Of a DNA stretch of 32,587 bases, positions 21,663-30,055 are shown piece after piece (within the stretch, counting starts at the first letter, position 1; each line of letters opens with the position of its first letter). Location: NCBI GenBank assembly GCA_964511185.1, contig CAZEDU010000054.1, positions 1 through 32,587 on the forward strand, in the 5' to 3' direction. The position numbers and the translations under genes are program-made. The notes under the pieces were generated by a model that searched no databases, was not told where the DNA came from, and saw only the letters and a program-made list of their open reading frames with translations. The DNA comes from CAZEDU01 sp964511185. GTDB taxonomy: Bacteria; Myxococcota; Myxococcia; Myxococcales; Myxococcaceae.

Positions 21663-22675
21663 CGCTCGCCCTCGCCCCAAACGATGCAGTCTTCCCACTG
21701 CGTGTCGGGCGGGAGCACGGCGTCGTCCATCACGGCCACGCGGTTGAGCCGACACCCGGCGCCGAGCCTCGCGTTGCGCCCCACCACCACGGCGGCGCCT
21801 AGGTCGACACGGCCCTCCAAAACGGCACCGGGCGCCAAGTACGCCGGGCCGCTGATGCGCGCCTCATCTGCCTGGACATCCTGCGCGCGCCAGCTCAGGC
21901 CTTCCTTCACCGCGCCGGCGAGCGGGTTCGCGTCGCCGAACCTCTCGAGCCGCGCGTGGCCGAACAAAGCGTCGCCCACGGTGCGCAGGTACCGCTCGGG
22001 CGTGCCGAGGTCCGACCAGTAGACCTCGGCCGGGCTGAGCACGTGCCCTCGCACGGTGAGCCCGCGCTGCAGCATCCGCGGATACACGTCGCGGTTGATG
22101 TCTTCGGGCCCGCTCGCGGACATGAAGTCGAACACGTCCGGGCTCATCACGTGCACGCCCGTGAAGTGCCACGGGCTCAACCCGATTCCGCCCGGGCCGA
22201 TGCCGGCGATGCGGCGCACGAAGTGCGACGAATTGGTCTCGACCGCCGCGTAGCGCTCGCCTTCCGGCATCGGCAGCAGGACCAACGTCGCCGCCGCCTT
22301 CGACGCCACGTGCGCCTCCACCACCGGCTTCAAGTCGACCGAAAAGAGAATGTCGCCGTTCATCACCACGAACGGCGCGTCGCTCAGGAACGCCTGGAGC
22401 CCGCGAATGCCGCCGCCGGTGCCCTGGATGATCGGCTCGTGCACCACCGTCAACGGAAGCCCGAGCCGCGCGCACGCTTCCTCCGCCGTCTTCGCCATCA
22501 CCTCGGGCAAATGGTGCGTGTTGATGCCCACCGCGCTCACGCCCGCGCGGGCGAGCACCGCCAGGTGGTAGCGAAAGAGCGGCTGCCCCAGAAACGGCAT
22601 CGCCGGCTTGGGCCACCGCTCGGTCAGGGGCCTCAGCCGCGTGCCGAGCCCCGCGCTCAGGATCATCGCCTTCAC
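21653..22675 (-). CDS. MurU-like nucleotidyltransferase with C-terminal beta-helix
   Basis: The 340-residue product is a sugar-1-phosphate nucleotidyltransferase. Seen are MILSAGLGTRLRPLTERWPK near the N-terminus, the GIRGLQAF segment, NGDILFSVDLKP with the metal-binding Asp, and the NRDVYPRM and WSDLGTPERY regions. The catalytic fold fills about 1-235. A C-terminal part (about 270-335) has hexapeptide-like turns (AYLAPGAVLEGRVDLGAAVV), a left-handed beta-helix, and is absent from the short MurU enzymes of Pseudomonas. Next to an AmgK-like kinase, the likely role is UTP-dependent activation of MurNAc-1-phosphate to UDP-MurNAc; a mannose- or glucose-1-phosphate substrate is the alternative. 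GTG at 22675 overlaps the stop of the kinase gene (GTGA). Confidence 0.85.
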   Translation of the reverse strand: MKAMILSAGLGTRLRPLTERWPKPAMPFLGQPLFRYHLAVLARAGVSAVGINTHHLPEVMAKTAEEACARLGLPLTVVHEPIIQGTGGGIRGLQAFLSDAPFVVMNGDILFSVDLKPVVEAHVASKAAATLVLLPMPEGERYAAVETNSSHFVRRIAGIGPGGIGLSPWHFTGVHVMSPDVFDFMSASGPEDINRDVYPRMLQRGLTVRGHVLSPAEVYWSDLGTPERYLRTVGDALFGHARLERFGDANPLAGAVKEGLSWRAQDVQADEARISGPAYLAPGAVLEGRVDLGAAVVVGRNARLGAGCRLNRVAVMDDAVLPPDTQWEDCIVWGEGERLP

Positions 22676-23709
22676 GAGAGCTCGGGCACGTACTTGCCGA
22701 CGATCGCGCGCAGGTCGGAGAGCTCGGGCCGCCGCGCGAGCGCGTCCTTCACGTAGCGCAAGGACGCCGGAATCGAGACCAGAAAGCCGGGGTTGCCTTT
22801 CACGCGGTGGATGAACTCGAAGCGCCCGGCGTCCTTCAGCTTGCGCTGCACGGTGAGCAGGTCGAAGAAGTCCTTGAACGCGCGCGCGTCGATCTTCTCC
22901 CCCGAGAGGCGCTCGAGCTGGGCGATGTACCGATCGAGCATCTTCTCCACGAACGGCCGCTCGAGCTCGACGTAGCTGTCTCGCAAGAGCGCGACCAGGT
23001 CGTACTGCCTGGGCCCCAAGAGCGCGTCCTGGAAGTCGATCACCACCAGCTCGCCGCCCTTCACCATGATGTTGCGGCTCTGGTAGTCGCGGTGGGTGAA
23101 GCCCTTCGGCTCGGCGGCGAGCGTCTTCGCGATGCGGCGGAAGATTTGATCCAGCTCGGCGCGCTCGGCGGCGGTCGGCTTCTTCCCGCTCCACCCCTCC
23201 ATGCCCCACTCACGAAAGTGGTGCAGCTCCCAGTCGTAGAGGTCTTCGTCGAACGCCCGGCCGTACGCGATGCAGGACGTGTCGACCTTCGCCTCGGCGC
23301 TGGCGCGGATGCGCGCGAGCAGGTCCACCGCTTCGCCGTACAGCCGCTCCTGGTGCTTCCCACCCTCGAGCGCCTGCTCGAACGTCAGGTCGGTCAGGTC
23401 CTCCAGCACCATGATGCCGGCCAGCTCGTCGTAGTGAAGGATCTCCGGCACGCGCACGCCTAAGCCCTTCAGGTACCGGTGCACGTTGACGAACGGCAGC
23501 TCGGCCGGCGCGTCGCCCTTGGTCGCCTCCTCGCTCTTCTTCGCGGCGTCGGGCGGCATGACCATCACCACGTTGCTCTCCGGGAAGCGGCCGACGCGGT
23601 AGTACGAGCGGTTGCTCGCGTCGCCCTTCAGCTTGAGCACGGGGGCGTTGTCCGACGGGCGGCCGGTCGCTTTCTCCACCTGGAGCTTGAGGGCGCTTTC
23701 GAGGCTCAT
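22672..23709 (-). CDS. AmgK-like sugar kinase (aminoglycoside phosphotransferase fold)
   Basis: The 345-residue product has the choline/aminoglycoside kinase fold and resembles AmgK, the anomeric MurNAc/GlcNAc kinase of cell-wall recycling. Signatures are KGDASNRSYYRVG at 28-40 (compare the GDAS-x-R-x-Y motif of AmgK), GIMVLEDLTDLTFEQAL, the catalytic HRDYQSRNIMV with Asp208, and VIDFQDALLGPRQYDLVALL with DSYVELERPF, the C-terminal DFQDALxGPxxYDL hallmark. AmgK phosphorylates C1 of MurNAc so that MurU can make UDP-MurNAc, avoiding MurA. A charged loop (AAKKSEEATKGDAPAE) at about 56-70 is not typical. It overlaps the upstream hypothetical gene and the murU-like gene, each by four bases. Confidence 0.88.
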   Translation of the reverse strand: MSLESALKLQVEKATGRPSDNAPVLKLKGDASNRSYYRVGRFPESNVVMVMPPDAAKKSEEATKGDAPAELPFVNVHRYLKGLGVRVPEILHYDELAGIMVLEDLTDLTFEQALEGGKHQERLYGEAVDLLARIRASAEAKVDTSCIAYGRAFDEDLYDWELHHFREWGMEGWSGKKPTAAERAELDQIFRRIAKTLAAEPKGFTHRDYQSRNIMVKGGELVVIDFQDALLGPRQYDLVALLRDSYVELERPFVEKMLDRYIAQLERLSGEKIDARAFKDFFDLLTVQRKLKDAGRFEFIHRVKGNPGFLVSIPASLRYVKDALARRPELSDLRAIVGKYVPELS

Positions 23710-24323
23710 GTTCGTTTCAGCGGCAAGAGGTCATAAGGCAGCGCGACGAGCGTCGCGAAGCGGTGCACTTTGGGCGGGACGCGGTCCATCGAGGCCTGCG
23801 TGAAGCCGCGGTCGGCCACCACCAGGACCACCGGCTCCCCCTGCTCGTTGCGTCCCGGGGAGATGCGAAGGATGCCGGGCACGCCGAAGAGCAGCCGGAT
23901 CGCCTCCTCCACGGCCGCCGCGAGCTCGGGGTCGCCCTGCTCGTCGGCGCGCTGCTCGTTCGGCTCTTCGCGAAAGAGCACGCCCGCCGGCTGCGCGTCG
24001 CGCAACAGCTTCATCGCGTCCGGCGGCTTCTCGTAGGGCGCCTTGCCGACCTGGGTCAGCGCGGCGGCGGCCGACGCGCGCTCGAGCCGCTCGAGGTTCG
24101 CGCGCATGGGGTCTTCCGCAGGGGACGTCCCCTGCGGAGCTGGCGGCGAGGTGGGCGGCTCGGTCGGGGCCTCCGCGGCTTCCTTGGCGTACGGCGTCCA
24201 GCCCTTCGAGGTCTCGACCGGCGCGCCGAGCTCCGGCGACGTGGGCGCGTCCGAGCCGACGTCGACGGGCTTGGCGCTCGTCGCGCCGCCGGCCGGTGCA
24301 CCTTTCGGGGGAACCTTGTTCAA
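23706..24323 (-). CDS. Unknown protein with disordered N-terminus, 205 residues
   Basis: The first 75 residues are Pro/Ala/Thr/Ser-rich with no clear fold (GAPAGGATSAKPVD, APTEPPTSPPAPQGTSP). Residues about 75-205 are more ordered: RANLERLERASAAAAL, then EEAIRLLFGVPGILRISPGR, EPVVLVVADRGFTQ, and LVALPYDLLPLKRT at the C-terminus. The ordered half, with the PGILRISPGR...VVLVVAD pattern, resembles short alpha/beta domains of unknown role. The gene overlaps amgK by four bases and heads the operon. A 24-base perfect palindrome lies inside its disordered part. The ATG at 24323 is the first in frame; an inner ATG at 24107 would remove the disordered region. Confidence 0.65.
   Translation of the reverse strand: MNKVPPKGAPAGGATSAKPVDVGSDAPTSPELGAPVETSKGWTPYAKEAAEAPTEPPTSPPAPQGTSPAEDPMRANLERLERASAAAALTQVGKAPYEKPPDAMKLLRDAQPAGVLFREEPNEQRADEQGDPELAAAVEEAIRLLFGVPGILRISPGRNEQGEPVVLVVADRGFTQASMDRVPPKVHRFATLVALPYDLLPLKRT
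24115..24138. repeat. Perfect 24-base palindrome inside a coding region
   Basis: TCCGCAGGGGAC is followed at once by its exact reverse complement. The centre, GGGGACGTCCCC, is the intergenic GGGGAC-n-GTCCCC unit without the middle base. It is read in frame as part of the disordered N-terminus of the unknown protein (around PQGTSPAE). Confidence 0.7.
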
Positions 24324-24347
24324 GAGGGCGCTATCTTACGCGGCTCG

Positions 24348-24572
24348 ATGCGGGTGGACTACGGGAAGCGCGACTACGGACGGTGCCCCTGCGACGGCAC
24401 GTACGAGAACCGCTTCGTCGAGGTCCGCATGACCGTGACCGGGAAGCTCCTGGTGCTCACCGGGGTGCCCCAGGGCGCCTGCCCTTCGTGCGGCAGCCGG
24501 GTCTACAAGCCCGAGGTGCTCGAGCGCATCGAGTCCCTGATGAAGGGGAAGCGCTTTCAGAAGACCACCTAG
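24348..24572 (+). CDS. YgiT-type zinc finger protein
   Basis: The 74-residue product has a two-knuckle zinc site: Cys13-x-Cys15 in GRCPCDGT and Cys45-x2-Cys48 in GACPSCGS, with VEVRMTVTGKLLVLTGVPQG between them and KPEVLERIESLMKGK after. This matches the YgiT-type/MqsA N-terminal zinc finger family, which often stands alone without the helix-turn-helix of MqsA. Free-standing YgiT proteins have no agreed function, and no toxin gene adjoins it. It is divergent from the 205-residue unknown gene (24-base gap) and 21 bases upstream of the cystathionine beta-synthase gene, likely its operon partner. The start fits the family length. Confidence 0.8.
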   Translation: MRVDYGKRDYGRCPCDGTYENRFVEVRMTVTGKLLVLTGVPQGACPSCGSRVYKPEVLERIESLMKGKRFQKTT

Positions 24573-24593
24573 GGAGGCTATAGGTCCGCCGCC

Positions 24594-25961
24594 ATGAACG
24601 TTCACGCCAACATCCTCAGTGCCATTGGCAACACCCCGCTGGTCAAGCTGAACAAGCTGGTCGGCCCCAACGACGCGACGGTGCTCGTCAAGTGCGAGTT
24701 CATGAACCCCGGCGGGTCGATCAAGGACCGGATGGCGCTGCACATCCTGGAGAAGGCGGAGCGCGAGGGGAAGCTCAAGCCCGGCGGCACCATCGTCGAG
24801 AACACCTCGGGCAACACCGGCATGGGCGTGGCGTTGGCGGCCGCGGTGAAGGGCTACAAGTGCATCTTCACGATGCCGGACAAGATGTCGACGGAGAAGA
24901 TCAACCGGCTCAAGGCGCTGGGCGCGCAGGTCATCGTGACGCCGACCAACGTGCCGGCGGAGGATCCGAAGAGCTACTACGAGACGGCGAAGCGGCTGGC
25001 GCGCGAGACGCCGGGCGCGTTCTACCTGAACCAGTACCACAACCCCGACAACATCGAGGCGCACTACGCCAGCACGGGGCCGGAGATCTGGGCGCAGACC
25101 GAAGGCAAGCTCGACTGCTTCGTCGCGGGCTTGGGCACCGGCGGCACGATGAGCGGCGTGGGCAAGTTCCTCAAAGAGAAGAAGAAGAACATCCAGAACG
25201 TCGGCGCCGACCCGATCGGCAGCGTGTACCACGGCTACTTCAAGACGGGGAAAATGCCGCCGCCGCACGTGTACAAGGTCGAAGGCATCGGCGAAGACAT
25301 GCTGTGCAAGGCGATGGACTTCTCGGTCCTCGACGACGTGCGGCAGGTGGACGATCGGCAGTGCTTCGTGGCGGCGCGGCGGCTCGCGCGCGAAGAAGGC
25401 ATCTTCGCCGGCGGCAGCTCGGGCGCGGCCATCCACGTCGCCGTCGAGCTGGCGAAGGAGCTCGGCAAGGGCAAGACCATCGTCACCGTGCTGCCGGACT
25501 CGGGCTCGAGCTACATCTCGAAGTTTTATTCAGACGAGTGGATGCGCGACAACGGCTTCTCCGACGAGAAGGGTCCGGGCGCGACCGTCGGCGACATCGT
25601 GCGCCACCGCAAGGGCGAGGTTCAGTCGGCCCGCCGCGGCGACAAAATCGGCCAGGTGGTCGAGACGCTCAAGAAGCACGGCTTCAGCCAGATGCCGGTG
25701 CTCGCGGCGGACGGCAGCGCGGTCGGCATGATTCACGAGTACGACCTGCTCAACGCGTTGATCGCGCAGACGCACAAGCTGACCGACGTCATCGACCCCA
25801 TCGTCGCGCCGCTGCAGGGCGTGGTCACCTCCGATACGTCGATCGCGAAGCTCCGCGAGGTGTTCGCGCAAGACAACGTCGCGGTGGTGCGCGACGGTCA
25901 GAAGGTGACGGCGATCGTCACCAAGATCGACCTCATCGAGTTCCTCGCGGGTCAGAGCTAG
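24594..25961 (+). CDS. cbs: Cystathionine beta-synthase
   Basis: The 455-residue product is a pyridoxal-phosphate enzyme of the cysteine synthase/cystathionine beta-synthase family with a C-terminal pair of CBS domains. PLP-binding Lys44 is in NPGGSIKDRM; the substrate loop is ENTSGNTGMGVALA; the phosphate loop is GLGTGGTMSGVG; and GIGEDMLCKAMDF and FAGGSSGAAIH follow. Residues about 330-455 are the CBS pair, with SQMPVLAADGSAVGMIHEYD and NVAVVRDGQKVTAIVTKIDL. It condenses serine (or O-acetylserine) and homocysteine to cystathionine, the first step of reverse transsulfuration. A cysteine synthase role is the alternative, but the CBS domains favour the name used. A possible cystathionine lyase end lies at the right edge of the window, about 6.6 kb away. 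Confidence 0.93.
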   Translation: MNVHANILSAIGNTPLVKLNKLVGPNDATVLVKCEFMNPGGSIKDRMALHILEKAEREGKLKPGGTIVENTSGNTGMGVALAAAVKGYKCIFTMPDKMSTEKINRLKALGAQVIVTPTNVPAEDPKSYYETAKRLARETPGAFYLNQYHNPDNIEAHYASTGPEIWAQTEGKLDCFVAGLGTGGTMSGVGKFLKEKKKNIQNVGADPIGSVYHGYFKTGKMPPPHVYKVEGIGEDMLCKAMDFSVLDDVRQVDDRQCFVAARRLAREEGIFAGGSSGAAIHVAVELAKELGKGKTIVTVLPDSGSSYISKFYSDEWMRDNGFSDEKGPGATVGDIVRHRKGEVQSARRGDKIGQVVETLKKHGFSQMPVLAADGSAVGMIHEYDLLNALIAQTHKLTDVIDPIVAPLQGVVTSDTSIAKLREVFAQDNVAVVRDGQKVTAIVTKIDLIEFLAGQS

Positions 25962-25983
25962 GGCGCGCGCCGAGCAGGGGGCC

Positions 25984-26001
25984 GACGACGAGTCGTCTTT
26001 T
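25984..26001 (+). terminator. Probable intrinsic terminator of cbs
   Basis: GACGA and TCGTC form a 5-pair stem around a four-base loop and are followed directly by TTTT, 22 bases after the cbs stop. The stem is short but the T-run is rare in this GC-rich DNA. A second hairpin (GGGAGC...GCTCCC, 26035-26055) lies further on without a T-run. The rest of the 225-base gap shows nothing recognisable. Confidence 0.5.
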
Positions 26002-26186
26002 CACTCCCACGGGTCCGTTTCAGGCTCGACGGGCGGGAGCACAACGCGGGCTCCCAGGTGACTCGATTGACGTTCAGCTCGAAGCGGTGTCGCGCCCGGG
26101 CGTCATGCCCGGGATTCGCCTCGTTCATTCTCGATGGCGCGCGGTTGTCAGCCCGGCACCATTTGCGGATAGAAGGGCGCGAGACG

Positions 26187-27176
26187 ATGCGACCTTCACC
26201 GACCGAAAACAAACGACGGCTGGCCTTAACGCTCACCTTCCTTGCGCTCGCGGCCTGCGCGGCGCCGGGCTCGCTCGACGAAGAAGAGGGTTGGCAGGCG
26301 AGCAACGAGCAAACCGTCAAGGGCGGGGGCTGCAGCAGCGTGCAGCTCGCCGGCTGCGAGCGAGGCATGTACGTCGGCCTCGATGCGACCGGCGTCGGGC
26401 GAATCTCGTTCGACTCGGCGACTCAACACCATCGCCACATCTTGGGCGATGAAGCCAACGAAGAGCGTCTGTTGTCGTTTGCCGCTCAGCACGGCGTTCG
26501 CGCGCTGACGCTCTACAACCTGATCTCGATTCTGGCCGACGAAGCGAAGGCCAAGCAGCTAGCCGCCTTCATGGCCAAGGCGAGGGGTCGCGGTATTCGA
26601 AAAATCGAGGCGGTGGGCGGCGCGTCGAGTGGGTTTTGGCAGCAGCTCGCTGCCTTTCACCAAAACAACGCTCGGTTCGACGGTCTGGTCACTGAAATCG
26701 AGTTCTGGAATGACTCGGCATCTTTCGAAACCTTCCTCGAGCGGCTCGAAGCGATTCGCGCTCTCGACCTGCGCAGGGCAGACGGCGAGGCCCTGCCCTT
26801 GGCTGCGTACGTGGGCTGGTTCGATGCGCAGCAAGCTGATCTTTTCATTCCCAAGGTCGATCGAGTGCTCATTCACGCCTACGTGAAGAATCCCAAAACT
26901 GCGTGGCGCTACGTGAGCCAGCGCGCGAGGTTCATCGACGCGGCGAACCAGGCGCACGGAGCGAAAGTGGAAATTGCGCCCATCTTCAGCGCCGAAGGCA
27001 CCGAGTGGGCAGCAGGCAGCGAGCAGTTCATGGGAGATTGGCTCGCTGCCGGCGGCTCGCTCGAAGAGGCCGAGCACACCTTTCTCCTCGACCGTGAGAG
27101 CGAAAGCGCGCTGCAGCTGCGAACGAGCCGCATGCAGTACTACTCGTACTTCTTTCTCGACCGGTACCTGCGTTAG
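26187..27176 (+). CDS. Putative lipoprotein, possible TIM-barrel fold, 329 residues
   Basis: The N-terminus MRPSPTENKRRLALTLTFLA then LAAC is a clear lipoprotein signal with Cys24 as the anchor. The mature protein has a short Glu/Gly linker, then begins GCERGMYVGLDATGVGRISF and alternates strands and helices: HGVRALTLYNLISILADEAK, GIRKIEAVGGAS, FDGLVTEIEFWND, LPLAAYVGWFD, and VDRVLIHAYVKN with KVEIAPIFSAEG. This beta/alpha order, with an acidic residue at the end of a central strand (TEIEFW), suggests a TIM barrel as in glycoside-hydrolase-like proteins; no family was recognised. The AAGGG ribosome-binding site is about 9 bases upstream of the ATG at 26187. Codon use is slightly less GC-biased than in its neighbours. 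It sits between cbs and glgX. Confidence 0.65.
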   Translation: MRPSPTENKRRLALTLTFLALAACAAPGSLDEEEGWQASNEQTVKGGGCSSVQLAGCERGMYVGLDATGVGRISFDSATQHHRHILGDEANEERLLSFAAQHGVRALTLYNLISILADEAKAKQLAAFMAKARGRGIRKIEAVGGASSGFWQQLAAFHQNNARFDGLVTEIEFWNDSASFETFLERLEAIRALDLRRADGEALPLAAYVGWFDAQQADLFIPKVDRVLIHAYVKNPKTAWRYVSQRARFIDAANQAHGAKVEIAPIFSAEGTEWAAGSEQFMGDWLAAGGSLEEAEHTFLLDRESESALQLRTSRMQYYSYFFLDRYLR

Positions 27177-27267
27177 TGGGCTGCACGGGTCAGGGCTAGC
27201 CGTCTCCTTCTGAACGCGCCCGGCAGTTGTCATCTCGACGCTCGATGCACACCCATCGCCGACTGCC

Positions 27268-29391
27268 ATGGGACAACTCGAGGTCTGGCCGGGCCATCCG
27301 TACCCACTGGGCGCCACGCTGCGCCCGAACGGCGTCAACTTCGCCGTCTTCTCCAGCGTCGCCACCCGCATCGAGGTCTGCCTCTTCGACCTGTCCGAGC
27401 CGAAGCGCGAGCTCGGCCGCATCGATCTGCGCGAGCAGACGGATCAGGTCTGGCACGGCTTCGTCCCCGGCCTAAAGGCCGGGACGCTCTACGGCCTGCG
27501 CGTGCACGGGCCCTACGAACCGACCGAAGGCCACCGCTGCAATCCGGCCAAGCTCCTGGTCGACCCCTACGCCAAAGCGATTCACGGCGAGGTCGACTGG
27601 AGCCAACCCGTCTTCGGCTACCAGGTCGGGAACGAGGACGACGACCTCATCCTGGACCCGACCGACAGCGCGCCGGGCATGCCGCGCTCGGTCGTCGTCG
27701 ACGACCACTTCGACTGGGGCCGCGAGAAGCGCCCCGACATCCCCTGGCGCAAGACCGTGCTCTACGAGGCGCACGTCAAGGGCCTCACCATGCGCCACCC
27801 GCACGTGCCGCCCGAGCTGCGCGGCACCTACTTGGGCGTGTCGAGCCCGGCGATGATCGAGCACTACAAGAAGCTCGGCGTCACCAGCATCGAGCTGCTT
27901 CCCGTTCACGAGGCGGCCGACGACTCTTTCCTCGGCGAGAAGGGGCTGACCAACTACTGGGGCTACAACACGCTCGGCTACTTCGCGCCGTGGCAGCGCT
28001 ACTCGAGCCAAGGCGCGTTGGGCGGCCAGGTGCGCGACTTCAAGCAGATGGTGAAGCAGCTGCACGACGCCGGCCTCGAGGTGATCCTCGACGTCGTCTA
28101 CAACCACAGCTGCGAGGGCAATCACCTCGGCCCGACCTTGAGCCTCAAGGGCATCGACAACGCGGCCTACTACTGGCTGATGCCCGAGCGGCGCTACTAC
28201 CTGGACTTCACCGGCTGCGGGAACAGCTTGAACGTCCCGCACCCGCGCACGACCCAGCTGATCGTCGACTCGCTGCGCTACTGGGTGCAGCAGATGCACG
28301 TCGACGGGTTCCGCTTCGACCTGGCGACCGTGCTCGGCCGCGCTGGAGAAGGCGCCTTCGACAAGGCCTGCGCGTTCTTCCAAGTCATCCAGCAAGACCC
28401 GCTGCTCTCCCAGGTGAAGCTGATCGCCGAGCCATGGGACGTGGGCTTGGGCGGCTATCAAGTCGGCAACTTCCCCGCGCCGTGGCGCGAGTGGAACGAC
28501 AAGTACCGGGACGCGCTGCGCCGCTATTGGAAGGGCGACGAGAACCAGGCCGGCGAGGTGGGCTACCGCATCACCGGCTCGGCGGACCTGTTCTCGGGCC
28601 GCAGGCCGCAAGCGAGCATCAACTTCATCACCTCGCACGACGGCTTCACCCTGCACGACCTGGTGACGTACGGGCAGAAGCACAACGAAGCCAACGGCGA
28701 GCACAACCGCGACGGCTCCGACGACAACCAGTCGTGGAACTGCGGCGTCGAGGGCGAGACCGACGACGCCGAAGTGAACCGCCTGCGCGACCGCCAGAAG
28801 CGAAACCTGATGGCCACGCTGCTGCTGTCCCAGGGCGTGCCGATGATCTGCGCGGGCGACGAGCTCGGCCGCACGCAGCGCGGGAACAACAACGCCTACT
28901 GCCAGGACAACGAGCTCTCCTGGCTCGACTGGAGCCTGGACGAGCGCGGGCGCGCGATGCTCGAGCTCACCGCGCGCATGGTGCACCTGCGCCACGAGCA
29001 GCCGGTGCTCCAACGCCGCGCCCACTTCAAGGGCCAGCACCTGTGGGACTCGCGCTTCCGCGACCTCGCCTGGTTCCGGCCCGACGGCAGCGAGATGAGC
29101 AAGGAGGACTGGCAGAAGCCCTTCACCCGCTCCTTCTCGATTCTCTTGGGCGGCGACGCGATCCCGAACCTGGACGAGCAAGGCAAGCGCGTCAAAGGAG
29201 ACGCGCTGCTCGTGCTGCTCAACGCCCACCACGCGCCGCTCTCGTTCCGCATCCCCGGGGCCGAGTGGGGCGCCGAGTGGGAGCTCATCGCCGACACCGC
29301 CGACGCGCGGCCCCAAGCGCCGAAGCCGCTCGCGGGGAGCAGCTTCGAGCTCGAGGGCCGAAGCCTCGCGGTCCTGCGCCACCCGCTCTAG
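27268..29391 (+). CDS. glgX: Glycogen debranching enzyme GlgX
   Basis: The 707-residue product is a GH13 isoamylase-type enzyme that cleaves alpha-1,6 branch links in glycogen or limit dextrins. An N-terminal beta domain (CBM48-like, about 8-125, GATLRPNGVNFAVFS) precedes the barrel. Catalytic residues are visible: nucleophile Asp351 in VDGFRFDLA, acid/base Glu388 in AEPWDVG, and transition-state Asp458 in TSHDGF; DVVYNH marks conserved region I. The C-terminal beta domain ends at FELEGRSLAVLRHP. Length and order match GlgX/TreX enzymes. It has no signal peptide. No clear ribosome-binding site precedes the ATG. No other glycogen gene is adjacent. Converges on the ferritin-like gene. Confidence 0.95.
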   Translation: MGQLEVWPGHPYPLGATLRPNGVNFAVFSSVATRIEVCLFDLSEPKRELGRIDLREQTDQVWHGFVPGLKAGTLYGLRVHGPYEPTEGHRCNPAKLLVDPYAKAIHGEVDWSQPVFGYQVGNEDDDLILDPTDSAPGMPRSVVVDDHFDWGREKRPDIPWRKTVLYEAHVKGLTMRHPHVPPELRGTYLGVSSPAMIEHYKKLGVTSIELLPVHEAADDSFLGEKGLTNYWGYNTLGYFAPWQRYSSQGALGGQVRDFKQMVKQLHDAGLEVILDVVYNHSCEGNHLGPTLSLKGIDNAAYYWLMPERRYYLDFTGCGNSLNVPHPRTTQLIVDSLRYWVQQMHVDGFRFDLATVLGRAGEGAFDKACAFFQVIQQDPLLSQVKLIAEPWDVGLGGYQVGNFPAPWREWNDKYRDALRRYWKGDENQAGEVGYRITGSADLFSGRRPQASINFITSHDGFTLHDLVTYGQKHNEANGEHNRDGSDDNQSWNCGVEGETDDAEVNRLRDRQKRNLMATLLLSQGVPMICAGDELGRTQRGNNNAYCQDNELSWLDWSLDERGRAMLELTARMVHLRHEQPVLQRRAHFKGQHLWDSRFRDLAWFRPDGSEMSKEDWQKPFTRSFSILLGGDAIPNLDEQGKRVKGDALLVLLNAHHAPLSFRIPGAEWGAEWELIADTADARPQAPKPLAGSSFELEGRSLAVLRHPL

Positions 29392-29407
29392 CGGCGGCGC
29401 CCTTGGT

Positions 29408-30055
29408 TCAGCGCACCAGCCGTGGCGGCTCGACGCGCGGCACGGTCCACTCGCGCTCCGCCTCGAGCAGGAACGAGCGGCGGATGTCGGCGCGTGGCGG
29501 CGGCAGCGGCCACTTGGGCATGAGCCGCCACAGCACGCGCTGCATCGCCTTGGACCTGAAATAAAGCTCGTGGTCCCACTCGACTTCGGCCATCTCGAGC
29601 AGCGGCTCGACGAGCTCGGGAAAGCCGGCCGCGCGGGCCAGCCGGGCGGCCAACTCGTACTCTTTGATGTTCTGCGCCTCGAGCCGTGCGGCGCCGTACA
29701 TGGGGAAGAACCAACCGCCGACCTGGCAGAACGCCGAGATGGCCTTCCCCACGGTCCTCATCTTCCGCTCGCGAAGGGGGTCCGCGGCGGCCCCGAGCCC
29801 GGCGAGCATCTTGAGCAGGCAGTGCCGATGGCGAATCTCATCGCGCGCGATTCGGCCGACCTCGGCGCGCTCCGCGGGGGACGTCAGGGAGTGCCGGTGC
29901 CCGATGTAGGCCAGCGTCGCCGCGAGCTCGCCCGAGTAGGCAAGCTGGAGGAGAAAGACGAGCTGCTCGCGGGCGTACGCCGCGCGCTCCCATTTCGGCT
30001 GCGGTGTGGGCTCGCCGGTTGCGTTGGGGGCTCGTATGACCGCGCGCTCGCTCAT
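29408..30055 (-). CDS. Ferritin-like diiron protein
   Basis: The 215-residue product has the four-helix diiron pattern: Glu43 in LAYSGELAATLAY, the Glu73-x2-His76 pair in RDEIRHRHCL, Glu126 in ARLEAQNIKEYEL, and the Glu159-x2-His162 pair in EVEWDHELYF. These resemble the ferritin-like domains of Coq7-type hydroxylases and of small myxobacterial ferritin-like proteins of unknown function. Hydrophobic stretches (QLVFLLQLAY, FCQVGGWFFPMY) may touch a membrane. Iron-dependent oxidation or iron handling are both possible. The first 25 residues are Pro-rich and unlikely to be folded. The gene converges on glgX with a 16-base gap and faces the AT-richer region. Confidence 0.8.
   Translation of the reverse strand: MSERAVIRAPNATGEPTPQPKWERAAYAREQLVFLLQLAYSGELAATLAYIGHRHSLTSPAERAEVGRIARDEIRHRHCLLKMLAGLGAAADPLRERKMRTVGKAISAFCQVGGWFFPMYGAARLEAQNIKEYELAARLARAAGFPELVEPLLEMAEVEWDHELYFRSKAMQRVLWRLMPKWPLPPPRADIRRSFLLEAEREWTVPRVEPPRLVR

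Noticed and set aside
26145..26173. Possible promoter TTGTCA-17-GATAGA before the lipoprotein gene
   Set aside because: Transcription would start near 26180, after the ribosome-binding site at about 26173, so it would not give a usable leader.
27472..29382. 636-residue open frame on the - strand opposite glgX
   Set aside because: No domain is visible and the + strand has all GH13 catalytic residues in frame.
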